In this document: positions 1 through 9,414 of the stretch, piece by piece
Numbering within the stretch: position 1 is the stretch's first letter
How the letters are laid out: each line of letters opens with the position of its first letter
Assembly (NCBI GenBank): GCA_004557975.1
Contig: SFEV01000007.1
Coordinates: 1-64,000 of the forward strand
Direction of reading: 5' to 3'
Length of the DNA stretch: 64,000 nucleotides
Source: Lachnospiraceae bacterium
GTDB lineage: Bacteria; Bacillota; Clostridia; Lachnospirales; Lachnospiraceae
Made by a program: the position numbers and the translations under genes
The notes under the pieces: model-generated
Database searches by the model: none
What the model was told of the DNA's origin: nothing
Seen by the model: only the letters and a program-made list of their open reading frames with translations

Positions 1-1
1 C

Positions 2-1387
2 CTTCCGGCAGTACTTTTATGTTATTATCTTGTGCCGCGCAGCCTGCGAAATCTGATCCTGTTTCTGTTCAGTCTCGTGTTTTATGCGTGGGGAGAGCCG
101 GTCTATATTGTACTGATGATCGTTTCCATTCTTGTCTCTTATACAGGCGGAATCATGGTGGACAGGATGAAGCGTCTTGGAAAAATGCGCCTGGCGAAGG
201 CTTCACTGATTGTATCTTCCGTGGTCAGTCTTTCTTTGCTCGGATTTTTCAAATATGCCGATTTTGTGATCAGTACAGTCAACAGTGTATCAGGAGCCGG
301 TATGGAACTGCTTCATATGGCGCTTCCGATCGGTATTTCTTTTTATACATTTCAGACAATGTCGTATACGATTGATGTGTACCGCGGTGAGGCTGCAGTC
401 CAGAGGAATCTGATTTCCTTCGGGGCATACGTGGTCATGTTTCCTCAGCTTATTGCCGGTCCGATTGTACAGTATAAGACAATAGATGAGCAGCTTCGCA
501 GCAGGAAGGAAACGGCAGAGGAGTTTGCGCTTGGAGTGCACCGTTTTATGACAGGACTTGCAAAGAAGGTCCTGCTGGCAAATAATGCCGGTGTTCTGTG
601 GGATACGATTCAGTCCATGACAGCTGCGGAAATTCCGGTTCTGACCGCATGGATGGGGCTTGCTGCATACACATTTCAGCTCTATTTTGATTTTTCAGCC
701 TATTCGGATATGGCGATCGGATTGGGGCATATGTTTGGCTTCCGCTTTCTGGAGAATTTTAATTATCCGTACATATCTAAGAGTATTACGGAGTTCTGGC
801 GAAGATGGCACATTTCACTTGGAACCTGGTTTCGGGATTACGTGTATATCCCACTTGGCGGCAATCGTGTGAAGCTGTGGAAGCACGTCCGCAATATTCT
901 CATCGTGTGGCTTCTGACCGGCATCTGGCATGGAGCCAGCTGGAATTTTGTGATCTGGGGGATCTATTACGGAATTCTGCTGCTGGCAGAGAAATTCCTG
1001 TTTGGCAGATACCTGAAAAAGCTTCCTTCTGTGTTTCAGCATATTTACTGTATGTTTTTTGTCATGATCGGATGGAATCTGTTTGTTTTTGATGACATGG
1101 GTATGGGACTTTCCTTCCTGAAAGCGTTGTTTGGAATCTACGGACAGGGACTCTGGAACACTGAGACGGTATATCTTCTTTATAATAATGTGATTCTCCT
1201 GGTGATGCTGGGAGTCGGAAGCACCACGCTGCCCAAAAGGATCGGAGAGAGAATCTGCCTTGGGCTGAAGGAGCATGATGTAATAATGACGGTGGTCCGC
1301 AGTGTATTTTATGCGGCAGTTTTTCTTTTGTCAATTGCATGGCTGGTGGATGCTTCCTTCAATCCGTTTTTGTATTTTCGATTTTAA
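2..1387 (+). CDS. MBOAT-family membrane O-acyltransferase, 5' truncated
   Basis: The reading frame is open from base 2, so the gene starts upstream of the window; the GTG at 32 is an internal valine codon. The visible 461 residues are rich in hydrophobic helices. They contain the MBOAT signatures FWRRWHISLGTWFRDY and GIWHGASW, whose histidine (codon 929-931) is the expected catalytic residue. AlgI/DltB-like members move acyl, usually acetyl, groups across the membrane onto surface polysaccharides. The next gene encodes a DHHW protein, the usual partner that completes the transfer outside the cell, so the pair probably O-acetylates a wall or exopolysaccharide. The polymer cannot be told from sequence. 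The stop codon TAA lies in the first bases of a repeat element. Confidence 0.93.
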   Translation, partial: LPAVLLCYYLVPRSLRNLILFLFSLVFYAWGEPVYIVLMIVSILVSYTGGIMVDRMKRLGKMRLAKASLIVSSVVSLSLLGFFKYADFVISTVNSVSGAGMELLHMALPIGISFYTFQTMSYTIDVYRGEAAVQRNLISFGAYVVMFPQLIAGPIVQYKTIDEQLRSRKETAEEFALGVHRFMTGLAKKVLLANNAGVLWDTIQSMTAAEIPVLTAWMGLAAYTFQLYFDFSAYSDMAIGLGHMFGFRFLENFNYPYISKSITEFWRRWHISLGTWFRDYVYIPLGGNRVKLWKHVRNILIVWLLTGIWHGASWNFVIWGIYYGILLLAEKFLFGRYLKKLPSVFQHIYCMFFVMIGWNLFVFDDMGMGLSFLKALFGIYGQGLWNTETVYLLYNNVILLVMLGVGSTTLPKRIGERICLGLKEHDVIMTVVRSVFYAAVFLLSIAWLVDASFNPFLYFRF

Positions 1388-1500
1388 CCGAATCAGGCAA
1401 GTCCCTCCACTTCAAATACGCAGAGTATTAAGCGGCGGGCAGGGACTTGCTTGTATCAGGTGGGGTACAAGCTCCTCCACTTCAAATGCGCAGAGCATTA
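1386..1500 (-). repeat. Hairpin-rich interspersed repeat, copy A (partial)
   Basis: It begins with AACCGAATCAGGCAAGTCCC directly at the stop codon of the acyltransferase gene. Arms GGCAAGTCCCT (1396-1406) and AGGGACTTGCT (1441-1451) form a stem. Inside it lies a smaller hairpin, ATAC-GCAGA-GTAT. A second block, CTCCACTTCAAATGCGCAGA (1474-1493), repeats 1405-1424 with one change. Compared with copy B at 27401-27561, it is inverted and lacks the distal end. Confidence 0.8.
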
Positions 1501-1567
1501 TGTGGAGATTACCGGAGAGGAAAGGTGAAAGCGGATGTGTCCGTCTGCAACCTAAGAGACGAAAGGA

Positions 1568-2719
1568 ATGAAGAAATGTATGAATAAGCTGCAGTCGTGG
1601 AACATTATTACTCTGTTCTGCATTCTTATTTTTGGATTTACGGCAGCGACACTGATCAAGCCGGATACAGAATATTCCGAGACGGAGAACAGAACGCTTG
1701 CGCAGAAGCCGCAGGTCAGTGTCAGTACTGTGCTGAGCGGAGAATTTGAAGCGGATTACGAAACGTATCTGACGGATCAGTTTTTTGCCCGTGACGGCTG
1801 GATTGGAGTGAAGACTCTTGTGGAGCGGGCAATGCTGCGCACGGAGAGCAAGGATATTTACTTTGCAGAGGACGGATATCTGATTGAAAAACATACGGGA
1901 GTCTTTACTTCTGACATGGCAGCGATAAACAGACAGACGATGCAGCAGTTTGTGCAACAGTATCAGGAGCAGTTTGGTGATGGGCACATGACGGTAATGA
2001 TTGTCCCGAATGCGGTGGATATTCTGCGGGATAAGCTGCCTGCCTTCGCTGCCCCGTACGATGAGGAGACATATCTCTCTGAGCTGAAAGCACTGCTGCC
2101 TGATGAGATCTGGTTTGATGCGGGAGAGATCCTGCGTGAGCACAGCGGAGAGGAAATTTATTACCGTACAGATCATCACTGGACGACGCTGGCATCATTT
2201 TATGTATACCAGAAGTGGGCAGAGCAACAGGGATTTCCCCGGGTGCAGGCCAGTGATTATGAGATTGAGACGGTGACGACGGAATTCGAAGGGACAATTC
2301 AGTCAAAGCTTGGGATTTCTGCGCAGAAGGATTCCATTGAGCTGTATCATCCGTCCGGCGATCCGTTTTATACGGTATGCAAAAATGACGGGACGGAGAT
2401 GCAGTACAGCGTCTATGACTATTCTGCACTCAATACAAAGAGCAAATATGACATCTTCTTCGGAGGCAACAGCGCAAAGGTGGAGATCGAAACAAAGGCG
2501 GACAATGGCAGAAAGCTGCTGGTACTAAAAGATTCCTATGCGCACTGCTTCGTACCGTTTCTGGTGGAGAATTTTGAGAAGATTACGATGCTTGACCTTC
2601 GCTACTATAATCAGAAGCTAAGTGAGCTGATCGCAGATGAAAATTATACAGATCTTCTGGTTCTGTACAATGCATCAGGCTTTGCGGAGGATACGTCTGT
2701 CGGGAAGCTGCTGTACTGA
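1568..2719 (+). CDS. DHHW-family (AlgJ/AlgX-like) polysaccharide acetylation protein
   Basis: This 383-residue protein has one N-terminal hydrophobic segment (about residues 12-30) that would anchor it or direct export. The motif DHHW at residues 202-205 names the family. These SGNH-like proteins act outside the membrane and, with an MBOAT protein, pass acetyl groups to surface polysaccharides. The MBOAT gene lies directly upstream, 180 bp away, with a repeat in the gap. The start is unsure: ATG at 1568 has its AAAGG only one base away, whereas the in-frame ATG at 1580 sits at a more usable distance from that site and would remove four residues. The final stretch includes LLVLKDSYAHCFVPFL, typical of the family core. 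Confidence 0.88.
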   Translation: MKKCMNKLQSWNIITLFCILIFGFTAATLIKPDTEYSETENRTLAQKPQVSVSTVLSGEFEADYETYLTDQFFARDGWIGVKTLVERAMLRTESKDIYFAEDGYLIEKHTGVFTSDMAAINRQTMQQFVQQYQEQFGDGHMTVMIVPNAVDILRDKLPAFAAPYDEETYLSELKALLPDEIWFDAGEILREHSGEEIYYRTDHHWTTLASFYVYQKWAEQQGFPRVQASDYEIETVTTEFEGTIQSKLGISAQKDSIELYHPSGDPFYTVCKNDGTEMQYSVYDYSALNTKSKYDIFFGGNSAKVEIETKADNGRKLLVLKDSYAHCFVPFLVENFEKITMLDLRYYNQKLSELIADENYTDLLVLYNASGFAEDTSVGKLLY

Positions 2720-2748
2720 TTCTGACATTTGAGGCGGCGAAAACCGGA

Positions 2749-2782
2749 CAGACAGAAGGTCAGACAGAAGGTCAGACAAAGG
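2749..2782 (+). repeat. Short tandem repeat, 12-bp unit, nearly 3 copies
   Basis: The unit CAGACAGAAGGT occurs at 2749-2760 and 2761-2772, followed by a partial, changed copy CAGACAAAGG. It lies in the 168-bp gap between the DHHW gene and thyA. No promoter or terminator is obvious in it. Confidence 0.85.
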
Positions 2783-2887
2783 ACCACTGAACGGATGTGT
2801 GCAGAGATGCTGCGGAGAAAGAGTAAAAAGTTACTGGAAAACTGATACAAAACATGCAGAAATATCTGGCAGGAAAGGAAGAAAAAA

Positions 2888-3736
2888 ATGAGTTTGGCAG
2901 ATCATATTTTTATTGATATGTGTCATGATATTCTTGAAAACGGAGTGAGTACGGAAGGGGAAAAAGTACGGCCGAAATGGGAGGATGGTTCGTATGCTTA
3001 TACGATCAAGCGTTTCGGTGTTGTGAACCGCTACGATCTGAGAAAGGAGTTCCCGGCGCTGACACTTCGGCGCACCGGACTGAAGAACGCATTTGATGAA
3101 CTGCTGTGGATCTGGCAGAAAAAATCAAACAATATACACGATCTGAACAGCGGTATCTGGGACAGCTGGGCGGATGAAAACGGAAGTATCGGGAAAGCAT
3201 ACGGATATCAGCTTGGCGTAAAGCATCAGTACCGGGAAGGAATGATGGATCAGGTGGACCGTGTCCTGTATGATTTGAAAAACAATCCGTACAGCCGCAG
3301 AATTATGACGAACATTTACGTACACGCAGATCTTCATGAGATGAATCTCTACCCGTGTGCGTACAGCATGACTTTTAATGTGACGAAGGAACCGGGCAGT
3401 GAGAGACTGACGCTGAATGCGATTCTGAATCAGCGTTCCCAGGATGTCCTTACGGCGAACAACTGGAATGTGGCGCAGTATGCACTGCTGGTGCACATGA
3501 TGGCACAGTGCTGCAATATGGAGGCAGGAGAGCTGGTTCACGTGATTGCGGATGCCCATATCTATGACCGCCATATTCCTTTGGTAAAGGAACTGATTAC
3601 CCGGGAAACGTATCCGGCGCCGAAAGTGTGGCTGACTCCTGATGTGACTGACTTTTATGCATTTACTGTGGATGACCTGCATGTGGAAAACTACGTGACG
3701 GGACCGCAGATCAAAAATATTCCGGTGGCAGTGTAA
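2888..3736 (+). CDS. thyA: Thymidylate synthase
   Basis: It methylates dUMP to dTMP with methylene-tetrahydrofolate, giving dihydrofolate. The 282-residue protein shows the ThyA pattern in a divergent form: paired arginines in NPYSRRIM (residues 133-140), the nucleophile cysteine in NLYPCAYS (Cys157), the QRSQDVLTANNWN block that matches the dUMP-binding QRS motif, and HIYDRH near the C-terminus. The start is supported by GGAAAGGAAG seven bases upstream. The helicase gene begins one base after its stop. Dihydrofolate reductase, which recycles the product, is encoded about 3.7 kb downstream on the same strand. Confidence 0.95.
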   Translation: MSLADHIFIDMCHDILENGVSTEGEKVRPKWEDGSYAYTIKRFGVVNRYDLRKEFPALTLRRTGLKNAFDELLWIWQKKSNNIHDLNSGIWDSWADENGSIGKAYGYQLGVKHQYREGMMDQVDRVLYDLKNNPYSRRIMTNIYVHADLHEMNLYPCAYSMTFNVTKEPGSERLTLNAILNQRSQDVLTANNWNVAQYALLVHMMAQCCNMEAGELVHVIADAHIYDRHIPLVKELITRETYPAPKVWLTPDVTDFYAFTVDDLHVENYVTGPQIKNIPVAV

Positions 3737-3737
3737 G

Positions 3738-5768
3738 ATGAGCAGAGGAACAGAATTTCTGGAGATCGTTACGCAGAAGCTGAAGAAACGGCTTTGTGAG
3801 ACGGATGATGTCATTTTGCAGGGACAGAAGGACATCGGGAAAATGAATGAATACTACTGGGAAAACTATACGGAGATGGACCAGTATGGATACGAGAATT
3901 TCGACAATCAGCAGGCGCTGCTGATTCAGGTAAACGCAAACCAGGAGAGTCTGAAGAAACGGCACAGGCTGCAGAAAATGCTGGATTCTCCGTTTTTCGG
4001 CAGTGTGGACTTTGTGTATGATGGTGAGGACGAACCTGAGAGTTTTTATATCGGAATGGGGAACTTTGCGGAGCGCTCCGGCAGCGTGCCTCTGATCTAT
4101 GACTGGCGTGCTCCGGTGTCAAGTCTGTTTTATGATTTTGATCAGGGCGAGGCATATTATGAAGCGCCTGCCGGGAGACTTGACGGGGAGATCACTGCAA
4201 AACGTCAGTACAAAATACGCGGCGGCCGGATGATCTATGAGTTTGAGAGCGACGTGAAGATCGACGATGAGATCCTGAAACAGGAGCTTGGTGAGAACGG
4301 GGACGCGCAGCTTAAGAACATTGTACGGACGATTCAGAAGGAGCAAAATGCAATCATTCGCAATACCGAGGACCGGATACTGGTGATCCAGGGCGTTGCC
4401 GGAAGCGGAAAAACGTCGGTGGCACTTCACCGGATTGCGTATCTTTTGTACCATGATAGAAAACATCTGAAATCCTCAGATATTCTGATCCTGTCCCCAA
4501 ACAGTGTATTTTCTGACTATATTTCCCATGTTCTGCCGGAGCTGGGAGAAGAGAATATCCAGGAGATGAGCTTTGATCTGTTTGCGTATCGGAAGCTGCG
4601 GGATATCGTGTCGGACTGCGAGGACAGGTACAACTATATAGAGGAAAGAATACAGTGTACTTCATGGTCGGATGAGAAAGATACGTTGTACGAATGGAAA
4701 CAGTCCGCCGACTGTGTGCGCGCCATGGAGGGATTTCTGGCTGAGCTGGAGGATCGTCTCGTTGATTTTGCCGATGTGGAATACCGCGGATTTACGAGAA
4801 AGGCAGAAGAGCTGCTCTCACTGTTTTACTTTAAACTGCCGGATATTCCATTGCTTGACCGGATGGACGAGGTCCTGGAGCGTTTTGTGGATGAGTATGA
4901 GACACTTTATGGAAGAAGCCTTCCGGAGGAGGAGCAGCAGAAGCTTCAGGAGCGTTTCAGGCGTATGTATGTCACTACGGATATTTACCGGATCTACAAC
5001 TGGTTTCTGGAGGATAACGGTCTGGAAAAGCTGCCGGATGTGCCATATGAGAAGCGCGTGCTGCGCTACGAGGATGTGTATCCGATGCTGTACCTGAAGT
5101 TCAGGCTCTGCCGCAATCAGGACCGGAGAAATATCAAACATCTGGTGATTGATGAGATGCAGGATTATTCCTATCTGCAGTATGTGATTCTGGAGATGCT
5201 GTTTCCGTGCAGGATGACGATTCTCGGAGACAAGGCACAGACTGTGGATGTGAAGCAGAAAGATGTGCAGAAGTTTTTGGCAAAAATTTTTGGCAGAAGG
5301 CTGCGCTGTATAGAGATGAACAAGAGTTACCGGAATACCTGTGAGATCGCCGGATATGCAGCGGGTGCAAAAACGCAGAAAACGGAATTTCTGCAGAGAC
5401 ACGGAAAGGATGTGGAGGAGCGAAGTTTTTCTTACGGTGAGGAAGCGCTGCAGGCCGTCCTGGCGCAGGTGTGTGAGAATGAAGGGCGGTTTGAGACGAT
5501 TGCGGTTCTCACAATGACAGCCCGGGAGGCGTGGGAAGCTTCTCAGTACCTGAAGCAGAAGAGAGATGATGTCTGCTATATTGACAGGGACAGTTCATCG
5601 TTCCGAAAGGGAATTACAGTGACGACATTTTATCTCGCAAAGGGACTTGAATTTGATCAGGTATTTATTCTGGGAGGAGACAGAAATAATCCGTATTTCG
5701 GACAATTTCGGTATATCTGTGCGACACGGGCATTGCATGAGCTGTACGTGTACGAGATAAAGCGGTAA
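3738..5768 (+). CDS. HelD-like superfamily 1 helicase / RNA polymerase recycling ATPase
   Basis: This 676-residue UvrD/Rep-class protein has the Walker A motif GVAGSGKTS (residues 219-227), a Walker B-like VIDEMQD and a late motif, TFYLAKGLEFDQV. An N-terminal coiled-coil-rich arm and YDWRAPVSS (residues 121-129) are typical of HelD proteins, which bind RNA polymerase and release it from stalled DNA complexes. It is shorter than Bacillus HelD as I recall it (about 770 residues). The start lies one base after the thyA stop, so the two are probably co-transcribed and perhaps translationally coupled. A plain DNA helicase role cannot be excluded from sequence alone. Confidence 0.85.
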   Translation: MSRGTEFLEIVTQKLKKRLCETDDVILQGQKDIGKMNEYYWENYTEMDQYGYENFDNQQALLIQVNANQESLKKRHRLQKMLDSPFFGSVDFVYDGEDEPESFYIGMGNFAERSGSVPLIYDWRAPVSSLFYDFDQGEAYYEAPAGRLDGEITAKRQYKIRGGRMIYEFESDVKIDDEILKQELGENGDAQLKNIVRTIQKEQNAIIRNTEDRILVIQGVAGSGKTSVALHRIAYLLYHDRKHLKSSDILILSPNSVFSDYISHVLPELGEENIQEMSFDLFAYRKLRDIVSDCEDRYNYIEERIQCTSWSDEKDTLYEWKQSADCVRAMEGFLAELEDRLVDFADVEYRGFTRKAEELLSLFYFKLPDIPLLDRMDEVLERFVDEYETLYGRSLPEEEQQKLQERFRRMYVTTDIYRIYNWFLEDNGLEKLPDVPYEKRVLRYEDVYPMLYLKFRLCRNQDRRNIKHLVIDEMQDYSYLQYVILEMLFPCRMTILGDKAQTVDVKQKDVQKFLAKIFGRRLRCIEMNKSYRNTCEIAGYAAGAKTQKTEFLQRHGKDVEERSFSYGEEALQAVLAQVCENEGRFETIAVLTMTAREAWEASQYLKQKRDDVCYIDRDSSSFRKGITVTTFYLAKGLEFDQVFILGGDRNNPYFGQFRYICATRALHELYVYEIKR

Positions 5769-5845
5769 TTATGGACGAGAATGTAATCAGACAGAAGTGA
5801 GGCAATACTGATATGGAATTTTTACGGGACAGAAAAAGGAGATAC

Positions 5846-7324
5846 ATGAAAATGAGCAGAGGGCTGTGCGGGCTGATGCTTGCCGCCCTGATCTGTGCGG
5901 TGCCCATAAGAGTGCTTGCCGCATTTGATCCGGCAAAACCGCTTCCGGCTCTCACGGGAAAGTATATTTTTGACCTGCTGAATGTGGCAGAATCACAGGA
6001 ATGGTACCGTGAGTCACCGGATACGTCGGAGACTGTATATTCTGACTGGGCAGGGCAGAGCGGACGCGCATGGTGTTCAGAGTTTGTCTCATGGTGTGCC
6101 AGACAGGCACAGATTCCGGAAGAGATTATTCCGTCAAAAAATTCGGCTCTAACATTTCGTACTTTTTTTTATCAGAGGAACAGCTATTATCTTGTGGAGG
6201 GAGGAGTGACGGATACAGGCTGTGGATGTGAAACACGTGCCAGTGGCGTTCTTTCCCTGAATGATCTTCGTCCCGGCGACATTCTGCTGGTTGAGACCGA
6301 TGATGATAATACGTCCCTTGACCACACAGCACTCTGTCGCGGAGTCAAGGATGGAAAAATACTGACGACTGAGGGAAATGTCAACAAGACGTATATTATC
6401 AACGGCGTATCAATGAAGCTGGGTACAGTCGTTCTGCGTACGAGAAATATGAGCGAGATTCACGGTGTGTGCCGTCCTAATTACGGGAATTTCTGTGAGG
6501 AGTTCGGGGAACATTCCTGGGATGCAGGCGTGATTGTGCGCAAGGCCACATGCACAGAGGATGAGCTTGTAAAATATACCTGTACTATGTGTAACGCGAC
6601 AAAAACTGTGGAAAACGGCAAGCTTCCTCATACAGAGGTGACAGACCCTGCGATTGCTGCTACCTGCGAAGTGGCCGGGCTGACGGAGGGAAGCCACTGT
6701 AAAGACTGCGGAGTTGTGATCAGACGGCAGTACGTGACGGAGCCTCTTGGGCACTCCTGGGGTGAGGCTGAGGTTCAGGTGGCTGCGACTCCGCTGAAAG
6801 AAGGCTGGGAACGGCTGACATGCACGCGGTGTGGCGAAATCAAAACGCAGAGTATTAAGGCGCTGGGAGCTCCCGCAGCGGGGACGAAAATCAGTGACCG
6901 CAAGACAGAAGCGGTGTATGAGGTGATTACGCCGGGTCTGAAGGGCGGAACAGTCGCATATGCGGGACCAACAGACAGGAAGCTTCCGTCTGTTACCATC
7001 AAATCCTCTGTGACGCTGGACGGAATTACATATAAGGTGGTTGCGATATCAGCGGGAGCGTTCAAGAACAACAGTTATCTGAAGGAGATCGTCATTCCTT
7101 CCAGCGTAAAGCAGATTGGAAAACAGGCGTTCTACAAGTGTAAAAATCTGTCGCGGATTACTGTGAAATCAACATCTCTCACAAAAAAGAGAGTGGGAAG
7201 CAAGGCATTCCAAGGGATCAGCAGCAGGGCAGTGTTCCGGGTTCCGGCTTCCAGAAAAAAGACGTATAAGACGCTGTTTCGAGCGAGAGGGGCAGGATCA
7301 AAGATTACGATTGCTTCCTATTAG
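5846..7324 (+). CDS. Secreted CHAP-domain protein with cysteine modules and C-terminal leucine-rich repeats
   Basis: ATG 5846 is chosen over ATG 5813 because AAGGAG lies five bases upstream and the protein then opens with a clean signal peptide ending near VLAAFD. The predicted product is 492 residues. An N-terminal CHAP/NlpC-P60-like domain carries the catalytic motif WCSEFVSWCA and a later histidine in LDHTALC, pointing to a peptidoglycan amidase or endopeptidase. Next come two or three repeated modules with HSW and CxxC pairs (CTMC, CKDC, CTRC), probably small metal-binding or extended linkers. The C-terminus has BspA-type repeats such as SAGAFKNNSYLKEIVIPSSV. No sortase motif is seen. Confidence 0.82.
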   Translation: MKMSRGLCGLMLAALICAVPIRVLAAFDPAKPLPALTGKYIFDLLNVAESQEWYRESPDTSETVYSDWAGQSGRAWCSEFVSWCARQAQIPEEIIPSKNSALTFRTFFYQRNSYYLVEGGVTDTGCGCETRASGVLSLNDLRPGDILLVETDDDNTSLDHTALCRGVKDGKILTTEGNVNKTYIINGVSMKLGTVVLRTRNMSEIHGVCRPNYGNFCEEFGEHSWDAGVIVRKATCTEDELVKYTCTMCNATKTVENGKLPHTEVTDPAIAATCEVAGLTEGSHCKDCGVVIRRQYVTEPLGHSWGEAEVQVAATPLKEGWERLTCTRCGEIKTQSIKALGAPAAGTKISDRKTEAVYEVITPGLKGGTVAYAGPTDRKLPSVTIKSSVTLDGITYKVVAISAGAFKNNSYLKEIVIPSSVKQIGKQAFYKCKNLSRITVKSTSLTKKRVGSKAFQGISSRAVFRVPASRKKTYKTLFRARGAGSKITIASY

Positions 7325-7408
7325 AATCAGTGACCAGAGAAGACCATGTGACAGGGAATCACAGGCCAAAGGTTTGAAACACAAGAAAGGATACAGGAGG
7401 AAAAGAAA

Positions 7409-7897
7409 ATGAATCTAATTGTAGCAGTAGACAGAAACTGGGGAATCGGATGCGGAAACAGGCTGCTGGTCAGCATTCCCTCTGACATGAAATTTTTCCG
7501 TGAGACGACTATGGGCAAGGTGGTCGTAATGGGGAGAAAGACGCTGGAATCTTTTCCAAATGGGCTGCCGCTGCGGAACAGAACAAATATTGTTCTGACA
7601 TCCAACTCCAATTATCAGGCGAAGGGGGCGACAGTCTGCCATACGGTGGAGGAGACGCTGGAGGAACTGAAAAAGTACAATGACGATGATATCTATATCA
7701 TTGGCGGAGGTTCCGTTTACCGTCAGTTTCTGCCGTACTGCAGTGTGGCACATGTGACTAAGATCGACCACGTATTTGATGCAGATACGTATTTTCCGAA
7801 CCTGGATGAGATGGAGGACTGGAAGATCACAGCGGACAGCGACGAGCAGACATACTTTGACCTGGAGTATCAGTTCCTGAAGTATGAGAAGATCTAA
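7409..7897 (+). CDS. folA: Dihydrofolate reductase
   Basis: It reduces dihydrofolate to tetrahydrofolate with NADPH, restoring the cofactor used by ThyA. The 162-residue length is normal. Family marks are the N-terminal IVAVDRNWGIG, the substrate-binding aspartate in SIPSDMKFF, the NADPH-binding VVMGRKTLES and IIGGGSVYRQFL. A GGAGG site lies eight bases before the ATG. It follows the CHAP protein gene after 84 bp and ends before a large bidirectional terminator that separates it from the convergent pyrBI genes. Confidence 0.96.
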   Translation: MNLIVAVDRNWGIGCGNRLLVSIPSDMKFFRETTMGKVVVMGRKTLESFPNGLPLRNRTNIVLTSNSNYQAKGATVCHTVEETLEELKKYNDDDIYIIGGGSVYRQFLPYCSVAHVTKIDHVFDADTYFPNLDEMEDWKITADSDEQTYFDLEYQFLKYEKI

Positions 7898-7937
7898 AGG
7901 CACAGTAGAATAAGGAAAACAGAAGGAAAACAGATAG

Positions 7938-8004
7938 AAAGAGCTGCCTCAAAGCGGTGCAGCAGCGGATGGTGCTGCTGTGACCGTTTTGCGGCGGCTC
8001 TTTT
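7938..8004. terminator. Bidirectional terminator between folA and pyrI
   Basis: AAAGAGCTGCC (7938-7948) pairs with GGCGGCTCTTT (7993-8003), with one wobble. An inner stem, GCAGCAGC against GTGCTGCTG, extends it. A T run follows on the plus strand and a T-rich stretch follows on the minus strand, which fits two convergent operons. Confidence 0.85.
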
Positions 8005-8029
8005 ATGACTCCATGAATTTTGTGTTTTT

Positions 8030-8467
8030 TTATTTCTTTCGGGAACTGCGGTATTTTTCTTCACAGTACATGCAGCGGTACACTTCTTTTTCTTCATCAG
8101 CCAGGAAGAATACGTGATCCAGTTCCTGCTCGATAGAGGTGATGCAGCGCGGATTCTTGCAGCGGATGATGTTCGTCAGCTTTTTCGGAAGCTTCAGCTC
8201 CTTTTTCTCTACGATAGAGCCATCCTTGATGATATTGACGGTGATCCGGTGATCGATAAAGCCCAGCACATTCAGGTCAAGCTCGTCAATGGGACACTCT
8301 ACCTTGATGATATCTTTTTTGCCCATCTTATTGCTGTGGGCATTTTTGATGATAGCGACACAGCAGTCCATCTGGTCCAGTTTCAGATATTTGTAGATAG
8401 ACATACTTTTTCCGGCTTCGATGTGATCGAGCACAACACCTTCATTCATCTGTCCTACATTTAACAT
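8030..8467 (-). CDS. pyrI: Aspartate carbamoyltransferase regulatory chain
   Basis: This 145-residue protein is the allosteric subunit that binds nucleotides and zinc and assembles with PyrB. The zinc site is visible as CKNPRC and CMYCEEK, the expected C-x4-C and C-x2-C pairs near the C-terminus. The N-terminal half has the nucleotide-binding fold pattern, including LKLDQMDCCVAIIKNA. Its start overlaps the end of pyrB by seven bases, so the two are co-transcribed and probably translationally coupled, in keeping with the need for matched amounts. Confidence 0.96.
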   Translation of the reverse strand: MLNVGQMNEGVVLDHIEAGKSMSIYKYLKLDQMDCCVAIIKNAHSNKMGKKDIIKVECPIDELDLNVLGFIDHRITVNIIKDGSIVEKKELKLPKKLTNIIRCKNPRCITSIEQELDHVFFLADEEKEVYRCMYCEEKYRSSRKK

Positions 8468-9381
8468 ACTTCCACCTCCAGTAATGTGAGAATCAGTGCC
8501 ATTCTTACGTATACGCCATACTGTGCCTGCTTGAAGTAAACTGCACGCGGGTCGTCGTCAATCTCCACGGAGATTTCATTGACACGCGGAAGCGGATGGA
8601 GGATCAGCATGTTCGGTCCAGCCAGTTTCATCTTTTCTTTGTCGAGAATGTAGAAATCCTTCATCCGGATATAATCTTCCTCGTTGAAGAAGCGTTCCTT
8701 CTGAACACGTGTCATGTAGAGCAGGTCAAGCTCAGGAAGTGCATCCTCGAGACGTACCATTTCCTGGAACTGCTGGTTGTTTTTCACAAGCACATCATCA
8801 CGGATATTGTCCGGGAGACGGAGCTCTTCCGGAGAGATCAGGACGAATCGGATGTTCGGATAACGGATCAGAGCCTGGATCAGAGAGTGTACAGTACGTC
8901 CGAATTTCAGATCGCCGCACAGACCGATGGTGAAGTCATGGAGACGTCCTTTCTCTGAACGGATGGTCAGAAGGTCTGTCAGTGTCTGTGTCGGATGCTG
9001 ATGTCCTCCGTCTCCGGCGTTAATGACCGGAATGGATGATTTCAGCGATGCGACCAGCGGAGCACCCTCTTTCGGATGTCGCATGGCACAGATATCGGCG
9101 TATCCTGAGATCACGCGGATCGTGTCGGAAACACTTTCACCCTTTGCTGCCGAGCTGGAATCGGCCGAAGAAAAACCAAGTACACTGCCACCCAGATTCA
9201 ACATTGCCGCTTCGAAACTGAGTCTTGTACGTGTACTTGGTTCATAAAATAAAGTAGCTAATTTTTTACCGGCACAGGCATGTGCGTATTTCGCAGGATT
9301 TGCTTCGATGTCATTCGCCAGATCAAGGAGCCTGTCAAGCTCTTCCACTGAGAAATCCAAAGGATTCATTAAGTGTCTCAT
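8461..9381 (-). CDS. pyrB: Aspartate carbamoyltransferase catalytic chain
   Basis: It joins carbamoyl phosphate and aspartate, the committed step of pyrimidine synthesis. The 306-residue protein carries the carbamoyl-phosphate motif YEPSTRTRLSFE, then GDGGHQHPTQTL and HPLPRVNEI, all hallmarks of the family. A strong AGGAGG precedes the start. It is the first gene of a two-gene pyrBI operon read from the promoter at 9415-9443. Other pyr genes are not in the window. Confidence 0.97.
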   Translation of the reverse strand: MRHLMNPLDFSVEELDRLLDLANDIEANPAKYAHACAGKKLATLFYEPSTRTRLSFEAAMLNLGGSVLGFSSADSSSAAKGESVSDTIRVISGYADICAMRHPKEGAPLVASLKSSIPVINAGDGGHQHPTQTLTDLLTIRSEKGRLHDFTIGLCGDLKFGRTVHSLIQALIRYPNIRFVLISPEELRLPDNIRDDVLVKNNQQFQEMVRLEDALPELDLLYMTRVQKERFFNEEDYIRMKDFYILDKEKMKLAGPNMLILHPLPRVNEISVEIDDDPRAVYFKQAQYGVYVRMALILTLLEVEVC

Positions 9382-9414
9382 AGTGTCCTCCTTTATCTTT
9401 TCTTTCTGTCCGCT

